Source: a virus. From it: a stretch of DNA of 42,371 nt. Below, one piece after another: positions 14,294 through 21,586 of the stretch. Within the stretch, counting starts at the first letter, position 1. Every line of letters begins with the position of its first letter. Both the position numbers and the translations under genes were made by a program. The notes below the pieces were generated by a model. It saw only the letters and a list, made by a program, of their open reading frames with translations. It was not told the DNA's origin and did not search any database. The stretch lies in IMG/VR virus record IMGVR_UViG_3300041955_000296, positions 1 to 42,371 of that record, one strand, 5' to 3'.

Positions 14294-14983
14294 ATGCCAG
14301 TGAACCGGATGGTGATGCCCCGAAACATGGGGGCTTGGGGGTTTGCAGCAGAGAGTGGGACGACCTTCGCGGGTGAGATAACCGCCACGACGATCATGGG
14401 GCTGAGCGGAGGTGGATACGAAGCCGGCGCGCGGCTAGAGGTGGAGGACACCGCGAGCGGTGGGTTTTTCGGGGCTCCGCTCTATCCAGGGCTCGCGTTC
14501 TCTACCCTTCTGACGATGTTCTACACGACGCTCAAGGAAGTAGGCGACACCGCGCCGATGCCGACGCTCCAGTTCAACATCGCTGCGGACGTGACGGATG
14601 CGCAGCACAATCAGACCTGGCAAGGGCGGATGGTCTACGAGCCCTACCTGACTGAAGCTGCGACGCCGGCCGGTGTCTGGACGCGCTGGAATGTGATGCA
14701 CGGGGCGGGCTGGTGGTTCACGAAGGCACCACTCTCAACCTTTGCCGGGCCGGACAGCCCGAAGTCCATGGCGCAAATCCTCGCGGCTTATCCGCACATG
14801 GGCATCAACGCCAATCCAGCTCTGGCGCTGTGCTGCTTCAAGGCTGGGAGTGGCTGGAACAAGTTCATCGGCTACGTGGCGGAATGGTGCCTAGCAGCTC
14901 CGCAGTGGCCTACCGTCGTCGAGAGATGGTGGTTCGCGCCCACGACGGACTTCGGCAACTACTACGGCTACATCGACACCTAA
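14294..14983 (+). CDS. Hypothetical protein, beta/aromatic-rich
   Basis: The 229-residue protein begins MPVNRMVMPRNMGAWGFAAE. It is rich in Gly, aromatic residues and Trp (GAGWWFTKAPLSTF, VVERWWFAPTTDFGNYYGY), without signal peptide or transmembrane segment. Nothing marks an enzyme. The composition resembles virion or carbohydrate-contact proteins. It sits alone on the plus strand among small minus-strand membrane genes; the AT-rich gap before it (14210-14293) should hold its promoter, with TATGAT at 14250-14255 a possible -10. Stop codons of this and the next gene overlap convergently. Confidence 0.65.
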   Translation: MPVNRMVMPRNMGAWGFAAESGTTFAGEITATTIMGLSGGGYEAGARLEVEDTASGGFFGAPLYPGLAFSTLLTMFYTTLKEVGDTAPMPTLQFNIAADVTDAQHNQTWQGRMVYEPYLTEAATPAGVWTRWNVMHGAGWWFTKAPLSTFAGPDSPKSMAQILAAYPHMGINANPALALCCFKAGSGWNKFIGYVAEWCLAAPQWPTVVERWWFAPTTDFGNYYGYIDT

Positions 14984-15120
14984 TGCTCGATGAACAGCTT
15001 GTAGATGGCGAGCGCCGAGCATGCCACGACCAGGTAGATCGCGACGCCGACGTGAAACTTCACCCACAGGCGCGTTTCCTCGTCATTGAAAATGTGGTTC
15101 TTGCGCTCGGGCTCGCTCAT
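14980..15120 (-). CDS. Small membrane protein
   Basis: The 46-residue protein begins MSEPERKNHIFNDEETRLWV and has one C-terminal transmembrane segment (FHVGVAIYLVVACSALAIYK). Its ATG overlaps the upstream stop as ATGA. It is the last of three coupled membrane genes. The function is unknown. Confidence 0.6.
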   Translation of the reverse strand: MSEPERKNHIFNDEETRLWVKFHVGVAIYLVVACSALAIYKLFIEH

Positions 15121-15296
15121 GTCGGCCACCATCCGCAAATCCAAATGATCTGGTTGTAGCAGCAGTCGTGCCACCGCGGCTGTTCCTTGAGCCACAGGCA
15201 GCTCACGAGCGTCCCTGCGCATAGGAGAGCCCAGATTGCGCCTAGAGCCGCCACCTTGCGCATATGGCGCTGGCAGTGTCGTTCCCATCGGTTCAT
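15117..15296 (-). CDS. Small membrane protein with Cys/Trp-rich tail
   Basis: The 59-residue protein begins MNRWERHCQRHMRKVAALGA, has one transmembrane segment (VAALGAIWALLCAGTLVSCLW) and a tail with WHDCCYNQIIWICGWW. The start overlaps the upstream stop as ATGA and the stop overlaps the next start. The paired cysteines after the membrane segment suggest a disulphide outside the cytoplasm. Confidence 0.6.
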   Translation of the reverse strand: MNRWERHCQRHMRKVAALGAIWALLCAGTLVSCLWLKEQPRWHDCCYNQIIWICGWWPT

Positions 15297-15397
15297 CGGG
15301 CGAAGATCACCAGCGCAGCACCCATGGCGAGCGCGTAGAGCAGGATCACGAGGCAAAGGCGCGTTGCGACCTTGGCGGGAGTGGGCGGGCGTTTCAT
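15293..15397 (-). CDS. Very small membrane protein
   Basis: The 34-residue frame begins MKRPPTPAKVATRLCLVILL and is one transmembrane helix ending VIFAR. GGGGAT lies upstream, and both ends are coupled (the previous stop is four bases away; the downstream start overlaps as ATGA). It is accepted mainly on coupling and composition. Confidence 0.5.
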   Translation of the reverse strand: MKRPPTPAKVATRLCLVILLYALAMGAALVIFAR

Positions 15398-15401
15398 GGT
15401 G

Positions 15402-15908
15402 CTATCCCCATAAGCTCCAGAATTGCGGGACAGTGCTCTTCGGCAGATAAAGCGGGTGCTTTGGTTGCCCGGACTTCGTGAGCCCCAGGTGCATCACGAG
15501 CGAGCCGGCCGCCTCAGCGCCCCAAGAGCGCGTTGAGCGCAGGATATTCCGGACTTCGGTGTCACGCTCCATATAGGTGCCGTGCGCGCCCCAAGCGGCG
15601 ATCGTGGTGCTGCACACCTCGATCCCCATTCTCAGGTAAGCGTCGTTCTCGGGACCGATCGGCAGGATATCCGTCTTCAGCTCCGCGGGGGAGGTAGCGC
15701 GGAGTGCAAAGAGGTTCGTCACCACAAGCCCGCTGAAGTTGAGCTGCTTCGCGAAGCTGGTACAGCGCCGGATGGTGGGGTCATCATTCATTGCATCGGC
15801 CGTGCTAGGATTAAGCATTATGAAGTTCACCAGTTGGCCGCCCTCCGCCCACTTACGCACGAGCCAGTAGCGGTACGGGCCGACGATGGTTGCGGTGTGG
15901 ATATTCAC
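15402..15908 (-). CDS. DUF1643 protein
   Basis: The 168-residue protein carries the DUF1643 signature: FIMLNPSTADA (about residues 29-39), DDPTIRRC, a TNLFALRATSPAEL segment and GPENDAYL. The biochemical role of this family is unknown; it is common in phages and in DNA-related gene clusters. GTG 15908 overlaps the RlpA-like stop as GTGA and has GAGGAGG seven bases upstream. It ends in TAG. Confidence 0.85.
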   Translation of the reverse strand: MNIHTATIVGPYRYWLVRKWAEGGQLVNFIMLNPSTADAMNDDPTIRRCTSFAKQLNFSGLVVTNLFALRATSPAELKTDILPIGPENDAYLRMGIEVCSTTIAAWGAHGTYMERDTEVRNILRSTRSWGAEAAGSLVMHLGLTKSGQPKHPLYLPKSTVPQFWSLWG

Positions 15909-16339
15909 TGGGCGGCCTCCTCGATCTCGATGCTGACCATCTCTATACCACGCTTCGTGACGCCTAGCAAGCGCGCGGCGCGCTCTGACAGGTCGAGCCC
16001 GCGCCCGGCGACGTAGGGGCCGCGATCGGTGATCTGCACGCGGACCAGCGCGCCGGTTACTAAATTTCTAACTTTCGCGAATGTCAGGAGCGGGATAGTT
16101 CGACTGGCCGCGGTGAGCAACCGGTCATCGAACCGGCCACCGGACGCGGTTCTGCGACCACGCCAATGCCGGCCATACCATGAGGATAGAACGATCTTTT
16201 CCTTTGCGAAGCAGGCGCGCAAACCGGCCAAACTGCCAGCCAAAGGCGCAGAGGAAAGATGGGCCGCGGCGGGCGCTACGGGAGCGCAGCACACCGCGGC
16301 CCACATGACGGCCGCCGGGAGGAGCAGCAGCGACCGCAT
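15905..16339 (-). CDS. RlpA-like double-psi beta-barrel protein, active-site His replaced
   Basis: The 144-residue protein has a signal-peptide-like N-terminus with cysteines at 17-18, then the RlpA domain: SSWYGRHWRGRRTASGGRF (about 52-70), LLTAASRTIPLL (74-85) and VQITDRGPYVAGRGLDLS (101-118). RlpA is a periplasmic lytic transglycosylase for peptide-free glycan. The motif usually reads TAAHRTLP; here Ser79 replaces the conserved His, while Asp105 is kept. It may therefore bind glycan rather than cleave it. The start follows the preceding stop directly (TGA ATG). Confidence 0.8.
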   Translation of the reverse strand: MRSLLLLPAAVMWAAVCCAPVAPAAAHLSSAPLAGSLAGLRACFAKEKIVLSSWYGRHWRGRRTASGGRFDDRLLTAASRTIPLLTFAKVRNLVTGALVRVQITDRGPYVAGRGLDLSERAARLLGVTKRGIEMVSIEIEEAAQ

Positions 16340-17215
16340 TCAGTCAGCCGGGTCAAACTTTCCGACACCAGGGCCATATAGCCGCTCTTGCTCCACCCAG
16401 CAGTTCTTCTCGTCGTCCCAGGCCCAATCGGGGCCTGGCTTGCGAGAATAGTCCGGGCGGCCGCTGACGGCCATGGCGTCCTCGACAGCCTTCACCAGCG
16501 GGTCGTGCTCTTCCGGCTTGCCTTCGTAGATCGGCAGGGGTCTCTCCAGGCATCCACTGCCGCCGAGATATGACATTAGGAATTCCTTGAGGTACTCGAA
16601 GGTGGGGAGCTTGTCCGAGCACGGGTCGATCACCATGATCAGCCGGACCTTGTTATTCTCCTCGGGATGGGTGTGCACGTAGATGTTCGGCTTCAGTTCC
16701 GTGCTCTCGAAGCGGTTTCGCTCGACGCTCCAGAGCAGGTAGCGCGTCTTGCCGAGCCTATAAGCAAGCCGGCCGGTCGCGCAGATCGCCACGAGCAGCG
16801 AAAAGAGCTGGTGCTGGTTGAACGTGTCGGGAGGCGGCACCGCGAGCATATCGCGGTAGGTATCCACCAAATTTGAGAGCGCGCCGTTCACGGCCTTTTC
16901 GTGCTCCAGGTCGCTTTCGAGCCCGTCGATCTTGTCGCGAGCCTCTTCGAGCTTTTCGATCGCTTCGAGGTTGCACGCCTCGGTACCCTCTAATGCAGCG
17001 GCGAGTGTTTCAACTCGCTCCATCAGGGCGCGCTGCTCGTCAACGAGCACGTGAACGCCGGGATGCGGGCCGCCGGTGTCAACCTCGATCGCGGTATCAA
17101 AAGCCTTGTGTTCTTCCATAAAGTCCAGGTCGGCTTGAAGCTCCTCGTTCTCGACCTGGAGCTTTCCTAGCTCTTGGCCGACTTCGAGTAACCACTGCAT
17201 TTGCTCGATACGCAT
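16340..17215 (-). CDS. Coiled-coil hypothetical protein
   Basis: The 291-residue protein starts at ATG 17215 with AGGAGG five bases upstream. Residues 1-140 are long coiled coil broken by a Gly/Pro segment (TGGPHPGVHVLVDEQ). The C-terminal part is globular (about 150-290), with YVHTHPEENNKVRLIMVIDP and an acidic linker. It has its own promoter (17241-17269). No known domain is recognised. Confidence 0.7.
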   Translation of the reverse strand: MRIEQMQWLLEVGQELGKLQVENEELQADLDFMEEHKAFDTAIEVDTGGPHPGVHVLVDEQRALMERVETLAAALEGTEACNLEAIEKLEEARDKIDGLESDLEHEKAVNGALSNLVDTYRDMLAVPPPDTFNQHQLFSLLVAICATGRLAYRLGKTRYLLWSVERNRFESTELKPNIYVHTHPEENNKVRLIMVIDPCSDKLPTFEYLKEFLMSYLGGSGCLERPLPIYEGKPEEHDPLVKAVEDAMAVSGRPDYSRKPGPDWAWDDEKNCWVEQERLYGPGVGKFDPAD

Positions 17216-17240
17216 GTCGTCCTCCTGTGTCGGAATGATC

Positions 17241-17269
17241 TGGATAGCAGGTCTAGGCGCTGGTGTCAA
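17241..17269 (-). promoter_or_regulatory. Promoter inside the operon, before the coiled-coil gene
   Basis: Minus-strand TTGACA (17269-17264) and TATCCA (17246-17241) are 17 bases apart, in the CTTGACACC context seen at other promoters here. The -35 contains the stop codon of the peptidase-like gene. Confidence 0.6.
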
Positions 17270-17676
17270 GTGCCAATCACCCACGCCACGCGCACCCACT
17301 TGCGCTTCGAGTGGTGCAAACCCGGCAGTCTTCCCATCGGAACGTGCTGGTCGTAAACGAAGCCGTCGTAAAGGGCAACGAAGTGCTTGGTCACGAGCAC
17401 AATCTGCGGGGTCGTTGGATCAACCTTCTCGGCGTAGTCACGAAGGCTCTCACCCCGCGGCTCAACAAGCATCTTGGTAAACCGGACGCCGCAGCGATCC
17501 AGCACGTAGCTGATCTCGCTTGCATGCATTCCCCTGATCTTCGTGTTCACGGGCTCGCGCCGGCACTCGTTCACGAGCTGGGCTATGACCGAAGGCGGCA
17601 TATCGGTGACAGCGCACAGCGCCGCCGGCCCGCAATACAGGTCCTTCAGGTGGGGTCCTACGTGGATATTAGGCAT
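17266..17676 (-). CDS. Papain-like / C39-like cysteine peptidase domain protein
   Basis: The 136-residue protein begins MPNIHVGPHLKDLYCGPAAL. YCGPAALCAVTDMP is the nucleophile motif of papain-fold (C39-like) peptidases, and KHFVALYDGFVYDQ supplies the expected His and a following Asp. There is no signal peptide, so it acts in the cytoplasm or virion. Targets cannot be read from sequence; a host or defence protein, or a virion precursor, are possibilities. The ATG overlaps the preceding stop as TAATG. Confidence 0.7.
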   Translation of the reverse strand: MPNIHVGPHLKDLYCGPAALCAVTDMPPSVIAQLVNECRREPVNTKIRGMHASEISYVLDRCGVRFTKMLVEPRGESLRDYAEKVDPTTPQIVLVTKHFVALYDGFVYDQHVPMGRLPGLHHSKRKWVRVAWVIGT

Positions 17677-17843
17677 TATTCCTCCACGTCTTTGATCGCG
17701 CGGACTGCCGCGTGATGGATAGGACACAGCATGGGATGAATGTCGTGGACGCCGTGCTTGATCGAGCAGCCACATTGCCAGGACGTGACGCGCTTCGCCC
17801 GCCGGTGCAGCAGCTCGTGCAGGATTTCCTTGGCGAAGCTCAT
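17676..17843 (-). CDS. Small Cys/His-rich protein
   Basis: The 55-residue protein begins MSFAKEILHELLHRRAKRVT and has WQCGCSIKHGVHDIHPMLCPIHH, a Cys/His array likely to bind zinc. The ATG overlaps the upstream stop as ATGA. The function is unknown; small zinc proteins of this size often bind nucleic acid or protein. Confidence 0.6.
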   Translation of the reverse strand: MSFAKEILHELLHRRAKRVTSWQCGCSIKHGVHDIHPMLCPIHHAAVRAIKDVEE

Positions 17844-17992
17844 TGGAAAGGCCAGTAGAGCCACGCCAGGCCGGCGTATCCGATGGCAAAGCCGAAGAAC
17901 GCCATGGCGGCCGGCATATAGGCATCGTGGACTTCCAGCCCGGCGACGCCGCCGCAGGCGAGCACGATTATGAGCAGTAGGACGAACTTCAT
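17840..17992 (-). CDS. Small membrane protein
   Basis: The 50-residue protein begins MKFVLLLIIVLACGGVAGLE and has two hydrophobic segments, the second AAMAFFGFAIGYAGLAWLYW. Both ends overlap neighbours as ATGA. It has the look of a two-helix inner-membrane protein; the role is unknown. Confidence 0.6.
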   Translation of the reverse strand: MKFVLLLIIVLACGGVAGLEVHDAYMPAAMAFFGFAIGYAGLAWLYWPFQ

Positions 17993-18291
17993 GCACTTTC
18001 GCCGCCGGGGCCTATCCAATCCCTGAGCTTGCTGATCGCTGGCGGTTGCCGGCCATGGAAGGCGGATAGCAGCGCGGGCGGATTGGGGACTGGCCCCATC
18101 ACCACCAGGCCGGGGTTGTCCCAGTTCACCAGGCCGCGGACGGTGTGGAAGCCGCGCTCCAGCAGCTTCGTGGGGACGCACTGGGCGCAGGACCACTCGC
18201 TCGCGGCCCGGTCCTTGAACCGGACGTAGTAGAAGCGGGCAAGGCGGTACTGGTCGCCCAGGACCTTCGTGCCCGCCGCGCTCTCTGTCAC
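17989..18291 (-). CDS. Hypothetical protein
   Basis: The 100-residue protein starts at GTG 18291, overlapping the preceding stop as GTGA. It begins MTESAAGTKVLGDQYRLARF and contains SEWSCAQCVPTKLLERG (one Cys pair) and GLVNWDNPGLVVMGPVP. No family is recognised. It is translated with the deoxyribosyltransferase-like gene. Confidence 0.6.
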   Translation of the reverse strand: MTESAAGTKVLGDQYRLARFYYVRFKDRAASEWSCAQCVPTKLLERGFHTVRGLVNWDNPGLVVMGPVPNPPALLSAFHGRQPPAISKLRDWIGPGGESA

Positions 18292-18869
18292 GACACCGCC
18301 CCGAGCAGGACATAGCGGGCATAGCCCAGGCAGACCTTGAAGCCGGTCAGGTCGTCGATCGAAGCATCGTTCCGGTGAACGTCGTATCCGCCCGCACGCT
18401 TGACGCCGCGGTCAACCATAATGTTGTCCATACCGCCGAAGCGTTCGACGAGAGCACCACGTACATCAACCCACTCCCCGTCTTCTCTTATATCAATGCC
18501 GTCCTGGAAGTTAACGCGATGTTCGTAGTCGCTTGAGGTGTTTGTATATCCGAACACTTTCTTTCCGAGCCCCATCGCGATCCCCACCTCGACAGCGGTC
18601 CCAACGTCGGCGCTGACACCGCGGAATGGTGTGAGGTTGGCTATGATGGCGTCGCACTCGAAGACCATCTCATAGTCTGCGAGGAATATCAGGTCGGCGA
18701 AGCGCTCTCGCTCAGCGCGCAGCTCGGGCGGCTTGCCGAGGTTATTATCCATGGGGTTGAGCGGCAAGAACCCCGCCTCGGTCGTGAGCTGGTTCTTGAT
18801 CCTGGCGATCTTGACCGCGTTGGGTAGGAACACTTCGGGGCCTGCCAGGTAAATCTTCGGCTTGCGCAT
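18288..18869 (-). CDS. Nucleoside 2-deoxyribosyltransferase-like protein
   Basis: The 193-residue protein starts with KIYLAGPEVFLPNA (residues 4-17), the entry strand and loop of the family, followed by FLPLNPMDNN, an acidic helix, CDAIIANLTPFRGVSADVG (about 95-113), TAVEVGIAMGLGK with the expected Glu, and VFGYTN. The family swaps or hydrolyses bases of deoxynucleosides. In a phage it may remodel the nucleotide pool. GAGGAGA lies before ATG 18869, which overlaps the preceding stop. Confidence 0.82.
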   Translation of the reverse strand: MRKPKIYLAGPEVFLPNAVKIARIKNQLTTEAGFLPLNPMDNNLGKPPELRAERERFADLIFLADYEMVFECDAIIANLTPFRGVSADVGTAVEVGIAMGLGKKVFGYTNTSSDYEHRVNFQDGIDIREDGEWVDVRGALVERFGGMDNIMVDRGVKRAGGYDVHRNDASIDDLTGFKVCLGYARYVLLGAVS

Positions 18870-19210
18870 CACTTGTCTCCTCGAAAGGCCCAGCGGTGCA
18901 GGTGCTTCAGCAGCGCTTCCAGGCCCTTCCCACGTTTCGAGGCGCATGGTATCTCAAGAATGTATAGTGCGTCAAGGTCCTCGGTGTCGGCTGGCGGCGT
19001 ATCCGTGGCGTAAAGCTCCGTGGCGGAGCACACCACCCACCAGCTCTGGTTAAGGTCGTTGGCCTTTTGCGCCGCGAAGATTACTATTTTGAGGGCATGT
19101 TCAAACTCCTCAGCCGTGAAGATAGGGTCTACGATCCCGCTCCGGGGGTTGTCGTCCTGGAGCATCTTGACGGCTCGGAAGTCTAGTCGTTTGATGCGGG
19201 CTCCGATCAT
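18869..19210 (-). CDS. Hypothetical protein
   Basis: The 113-residue protein begins MIGARIKRLDFRAVKMLQDD and contains QSWWVVCSATELYATDTPP and a basic C-terminus (LLKHLHRWAFRGDK). The ATG overlaps the primase-helicase stop as ATGA. No known domain is recognised. It lies between replication and nucleotide-metabolism genes. Confidence 0.6.
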   Translation of the reverse strand: MIGARIKRLDFRAVKMLQDDNPRSGIVDPIFTAEEFEHALKIVIFAAQKANDLNQSWWVVCSATELYATDTPPADTEDLDALYILEIPCASKRGKGLEALLKHLHRWAFRGDK

Positions 19211-20556
19211 TTGCCGGTTCCTTCCCAGTCGGTCTTCGTGCCGCTGATACGGTCGAAAGCCTCGCGGCAATCCGACAGCTTAGGCAGGAAATAGCACCAG
19301 GGCCGCGAGCCCTTTCCAGAGCGGTGCCGACAGAATTCGGTGCCGGTAAGAAAGCGCTGGAGCATCATTCCGATAACGATGTCGGATTTGGCATCCTTGC
19401 GCTGGTTCGGGCGGTCGTTCTCGTATGCTAGCTGGATGGTAGAGGTGGGGATGTCTATCGCGCTCTCGGTCCAGATATTCCCGGCCTCGCCGGTGAATTC
19501 GCTATGGATATCGCCGGTGAGCAGGCAATGCCGCCACCACTGTTGGTCGTCGGTCATATTGAGCAGCTTTTGCTCGCCGAGCGCCTTCGTCTGCGGGATG
19601 GCGCGGATATCGAAGTGCGATAGGTCGGTGTGCTGAAGCTCCCACAGCAGCGCGGCCGTGCCGTCACCGTCCATTTGCTCGCAGAGCGCCTCGAAGTAGA
19701 GCCCGTTGCCCTGCTGGCACGCGCTCACCTCCAGGACGAAGTAGCGTTCGCGCTCGCCCATATCCGCCGGCACAACGTCGCGATGATTGCTGAGCATGAC
19801 GACGTGCAGGCGGTTCGGCGCGTTGACGGTCGGGAAAAACTTGTTCTCGATCGGGATCACGTCGTCCGCGATCAGGCTCTTCAGCGCGTCGGCATGCTCG
19901 TGGTTCTTGGCGAATATCGCTTCCTCGCATTCCAGGAACGTCGTGTCGCGCAAGTGGCCGTTGAAGCGCCCGACGAGATGGTGCGCGTTAGAGATCATCA
20001 TGCCGTGGCGGCCCACCATTTTGCGGATATAGCGCGCCCAGACGCCTTTGCCCGTGCGGTTCTCCTCGCTGAAGAGCACGACCGCCGGATGCCCGCGCAT
20101 GGTAGGGCGCTGTACCATGTGCGCGAGCCAGCCCCAGAGATAGTCGTAGCATTCTTGGCTGCCGCTGCACAGCACTTCTAGCATGTGCTGCTTGAACAGC
20201 GAGCAGTCGCCTTCCTTTGCTTCGACGCCCCAGCCTCGCCAGAGATTGAACTTTCCAGGCGGGGCTTCGAGACTGCCCGGGTCAAAAGTGACACCGTTCA
20301 AATACTCTTGCCGACGAGGGTGTTTGCTCCACACTTCCGCGTCATCATCCGCAGCGCCGGCTTGATGCTTATTTTCGTAGTGCTTCTTGAAGGCGTGCTC
20401 GGTGTAGGCTATGTACTCCTCGTTTTCTGTTTCGTCGTTCGCAACTTTGCGCCACATGGCGGCTTTTCCGCCTTCCGGCGCGTAGAACCACTCGGCGTTC
20501 ATCTCGCGCAGCCACTTGGGCTGGGACAGGTCCTCACCGCGCACGCCATCGACCAC
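19207..20556 (-). CDS. Primase-helicase, C-terminal helicase part (downstream of in-frame amber)
   Basis: This 449-residue frame is the SF3-like (DUF5906/D5-type) helicase half of a primase-helicase. A Walker A-like SEENRTGKGVWARYI lies near residue 160, a Walker B-like TTFLECEEAIFA near 207 and a VVMLSNHRD segment near 255. The same frame is open upstream to the TAG at 20707-20709 and continues in frame into the PrimPol gene, so the two were one gene of 787 codons. GTG 20556 is only a possible restart and has no clear ribosome site; 20557-20706 is protein-like sequence without a start. Confidence 0.8.
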   Translation of the reverse strand: MVDGVRGEDLSQPKWLREMNAEWFYAPEGGKAAMWRKVANDETENEEYIAYTEHAFKKHYENKHQAGAADDDAEVWSKHPRRQEYLNGVTFDPGSLEAPPGKFNLWRGWGVEAKEGDCSLFKQHMLEVLCSGSQECYDYLWGWLAHMVQRPTMRGHPAVVLFSEENRTGKGVWARYIRKMVGRHGMMISNAHHLVGRFNGHLRDTTFLECEEAIFAKNHEHADALKSLIADDVIPIENKFFPTVNAPNRLHVVMLSNHRDVVPADMGERERYFVLEVSACQQGNGLYFEALCEQMDGDGTAALLWELQHTDLSHFDIRAIPQTKALGEQKLLNMTDDQQWWRHCLLTGDIHSEFTGEAGNIWTESAIDIPTSTIQLAYENDRPNQRKDAKSDIVIGMMLQRFLTGTEFCRHRSGKGSRPWCYFLPKLSDCREAFDRISGTKTDWEGTGK

Positions 20557-20706
20557 CTCGGGCTCGGGGAGCGCCGGCAGATCGACGCCGCCGTACCCGT
20601 GTGTTCTGGCGTTGGCGTAGAGCCAGTCCGCGCCGACGACGGTTTCAGTGAGGCTCTTCCAGATAACGTCAAATGCTTCGTCGGTGTTCGGCGGGTATCG
20701 CTTGTA

Positions 20707-21570
20707 CTAAGTCCGAGCCTCGTCTTCGCCGTCGCCGCCCATCCCGGCTTTGAACGCCGCGATGATCTGGACGCAAGAGCCGTGGTCCTGCTCCCGGTCC
20801 TCATCATTCGGGAAGAAGGTCAGCGCCCGCTTCAGCTCTTCTTGGTCGTCAGCCAAATGGGCGTCATACGGGATAGGTTTGCGGCTGCCGCCACCGGTCA
20901 GCAAAGACTTGGATACGACGGTGTAGCCCATCATCTCGACGATCGAGGCGGTGGTGGCGATGAAGCGGTCCCACTGCTCGACCGTCACTACGGGGATTTT
21001 GTCGCGCCCGAATGAGATGGGGTCCTGGCCGCCCACCCAGAAGTAATTGCCGCCTTTGGGGTGGATGCCCTCGCACACGAATTGCCCGCCATGTCCGAGA
21101 AACTCGACTGCCAGCTCAGTTCCCGGGTCCTTTGGGTCGAAGAAGGCGACGCGGCCCTTGTGCGGCGGCACCTCGCCCGGCGCTAGCTGGTAGAGCATGA
21201 GCTGCCGGTCGCTGCCTTCGCGGCCCCTGACGATCGTGCGCCCCAACTCCGTGCCGGCCGCCTTGCGCACCTCGGCCACCGCGGGGTTATTGCAATCCAG
21301 ATCGACCGCGAGGAGCAGACCAGTCCTGAGCCCCTTGTTGGGCTCCGGCTTGGAGCGCCCCCACTTGCGGAGATGGCTGCGGTCGAAGACGCGCGTCGTC
21401 CAGGAGTGCATCCCCACCCACGTTTCAAACTCGGTGCTGTATTCGCCGGGGATTTTCCCGCACTGGGACGGATTGACGCCGCTCTTGTCAGAGAGCTTCG
21501 CCCCAGGCGGGATGATCGGGATCACCTCGGCGAGATATCCCGCGTCGGCGTATTGCTCGAATGTGGGCAC
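20707..21570 (-). CDS. PrimPol-type primase, N-terminal part ending at in-frame amber
   Basis: The 287-residue product has an archaeo-eukaryotic primase-polymerase domain: LLLAVDLDCNNP with the metal-binding DxD near residue 89, GREGSDRQLMLYQL near 115, and EFLGHGGQFVCEGIHPKGGN near 155-175. It would synthesise primers for the phage polymerase. The frame stops at TAG (20707-20709) after DGEDEART, yet the next codons in the same frame (YKRYPPNTDEAFDVIW) read straight into the helicase. GTG 21570 follows GGGAG. Readthrough, mutation or sequencing error could explain the amber. Confidence 0.85.
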   Translation of the reverse strand: MPTFEQYADAGYLAEVIPIIPPGAKLSDKSGVNPSQCGKIPGEYSTEFETWVGMHSWTTRVFDRSHLRKWGRSKPEPNKGLRTGLLLAVDLDCNNPAVAEVRKAAGTELGRTIVRGREGSDRQLMLYQLAPGEVPPHKGRVAFFDPKDPGTELAVEFLGHGGQFVCEGIHPKGGNYFWVGGQDPISFGRDKIPVVTVEQWDRFIATTASIVEMMGYTVVSKSLLTGGGSRKPIPYDAHLADDQEELKRALTFFPNDEDREQDHGSCVQIIAAFKAGMGGDGEDEART

Positions 21571-21586
21571 GGGTAGGCTCCCGTTG

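Noticed and set aside
20707-20709. Reassignment of TAG to an amino acid across the phage
   Set aside because: TAG ends several well-supported genes in this window, and no other long gene has an internal TAG, so a global code change is unlikely.
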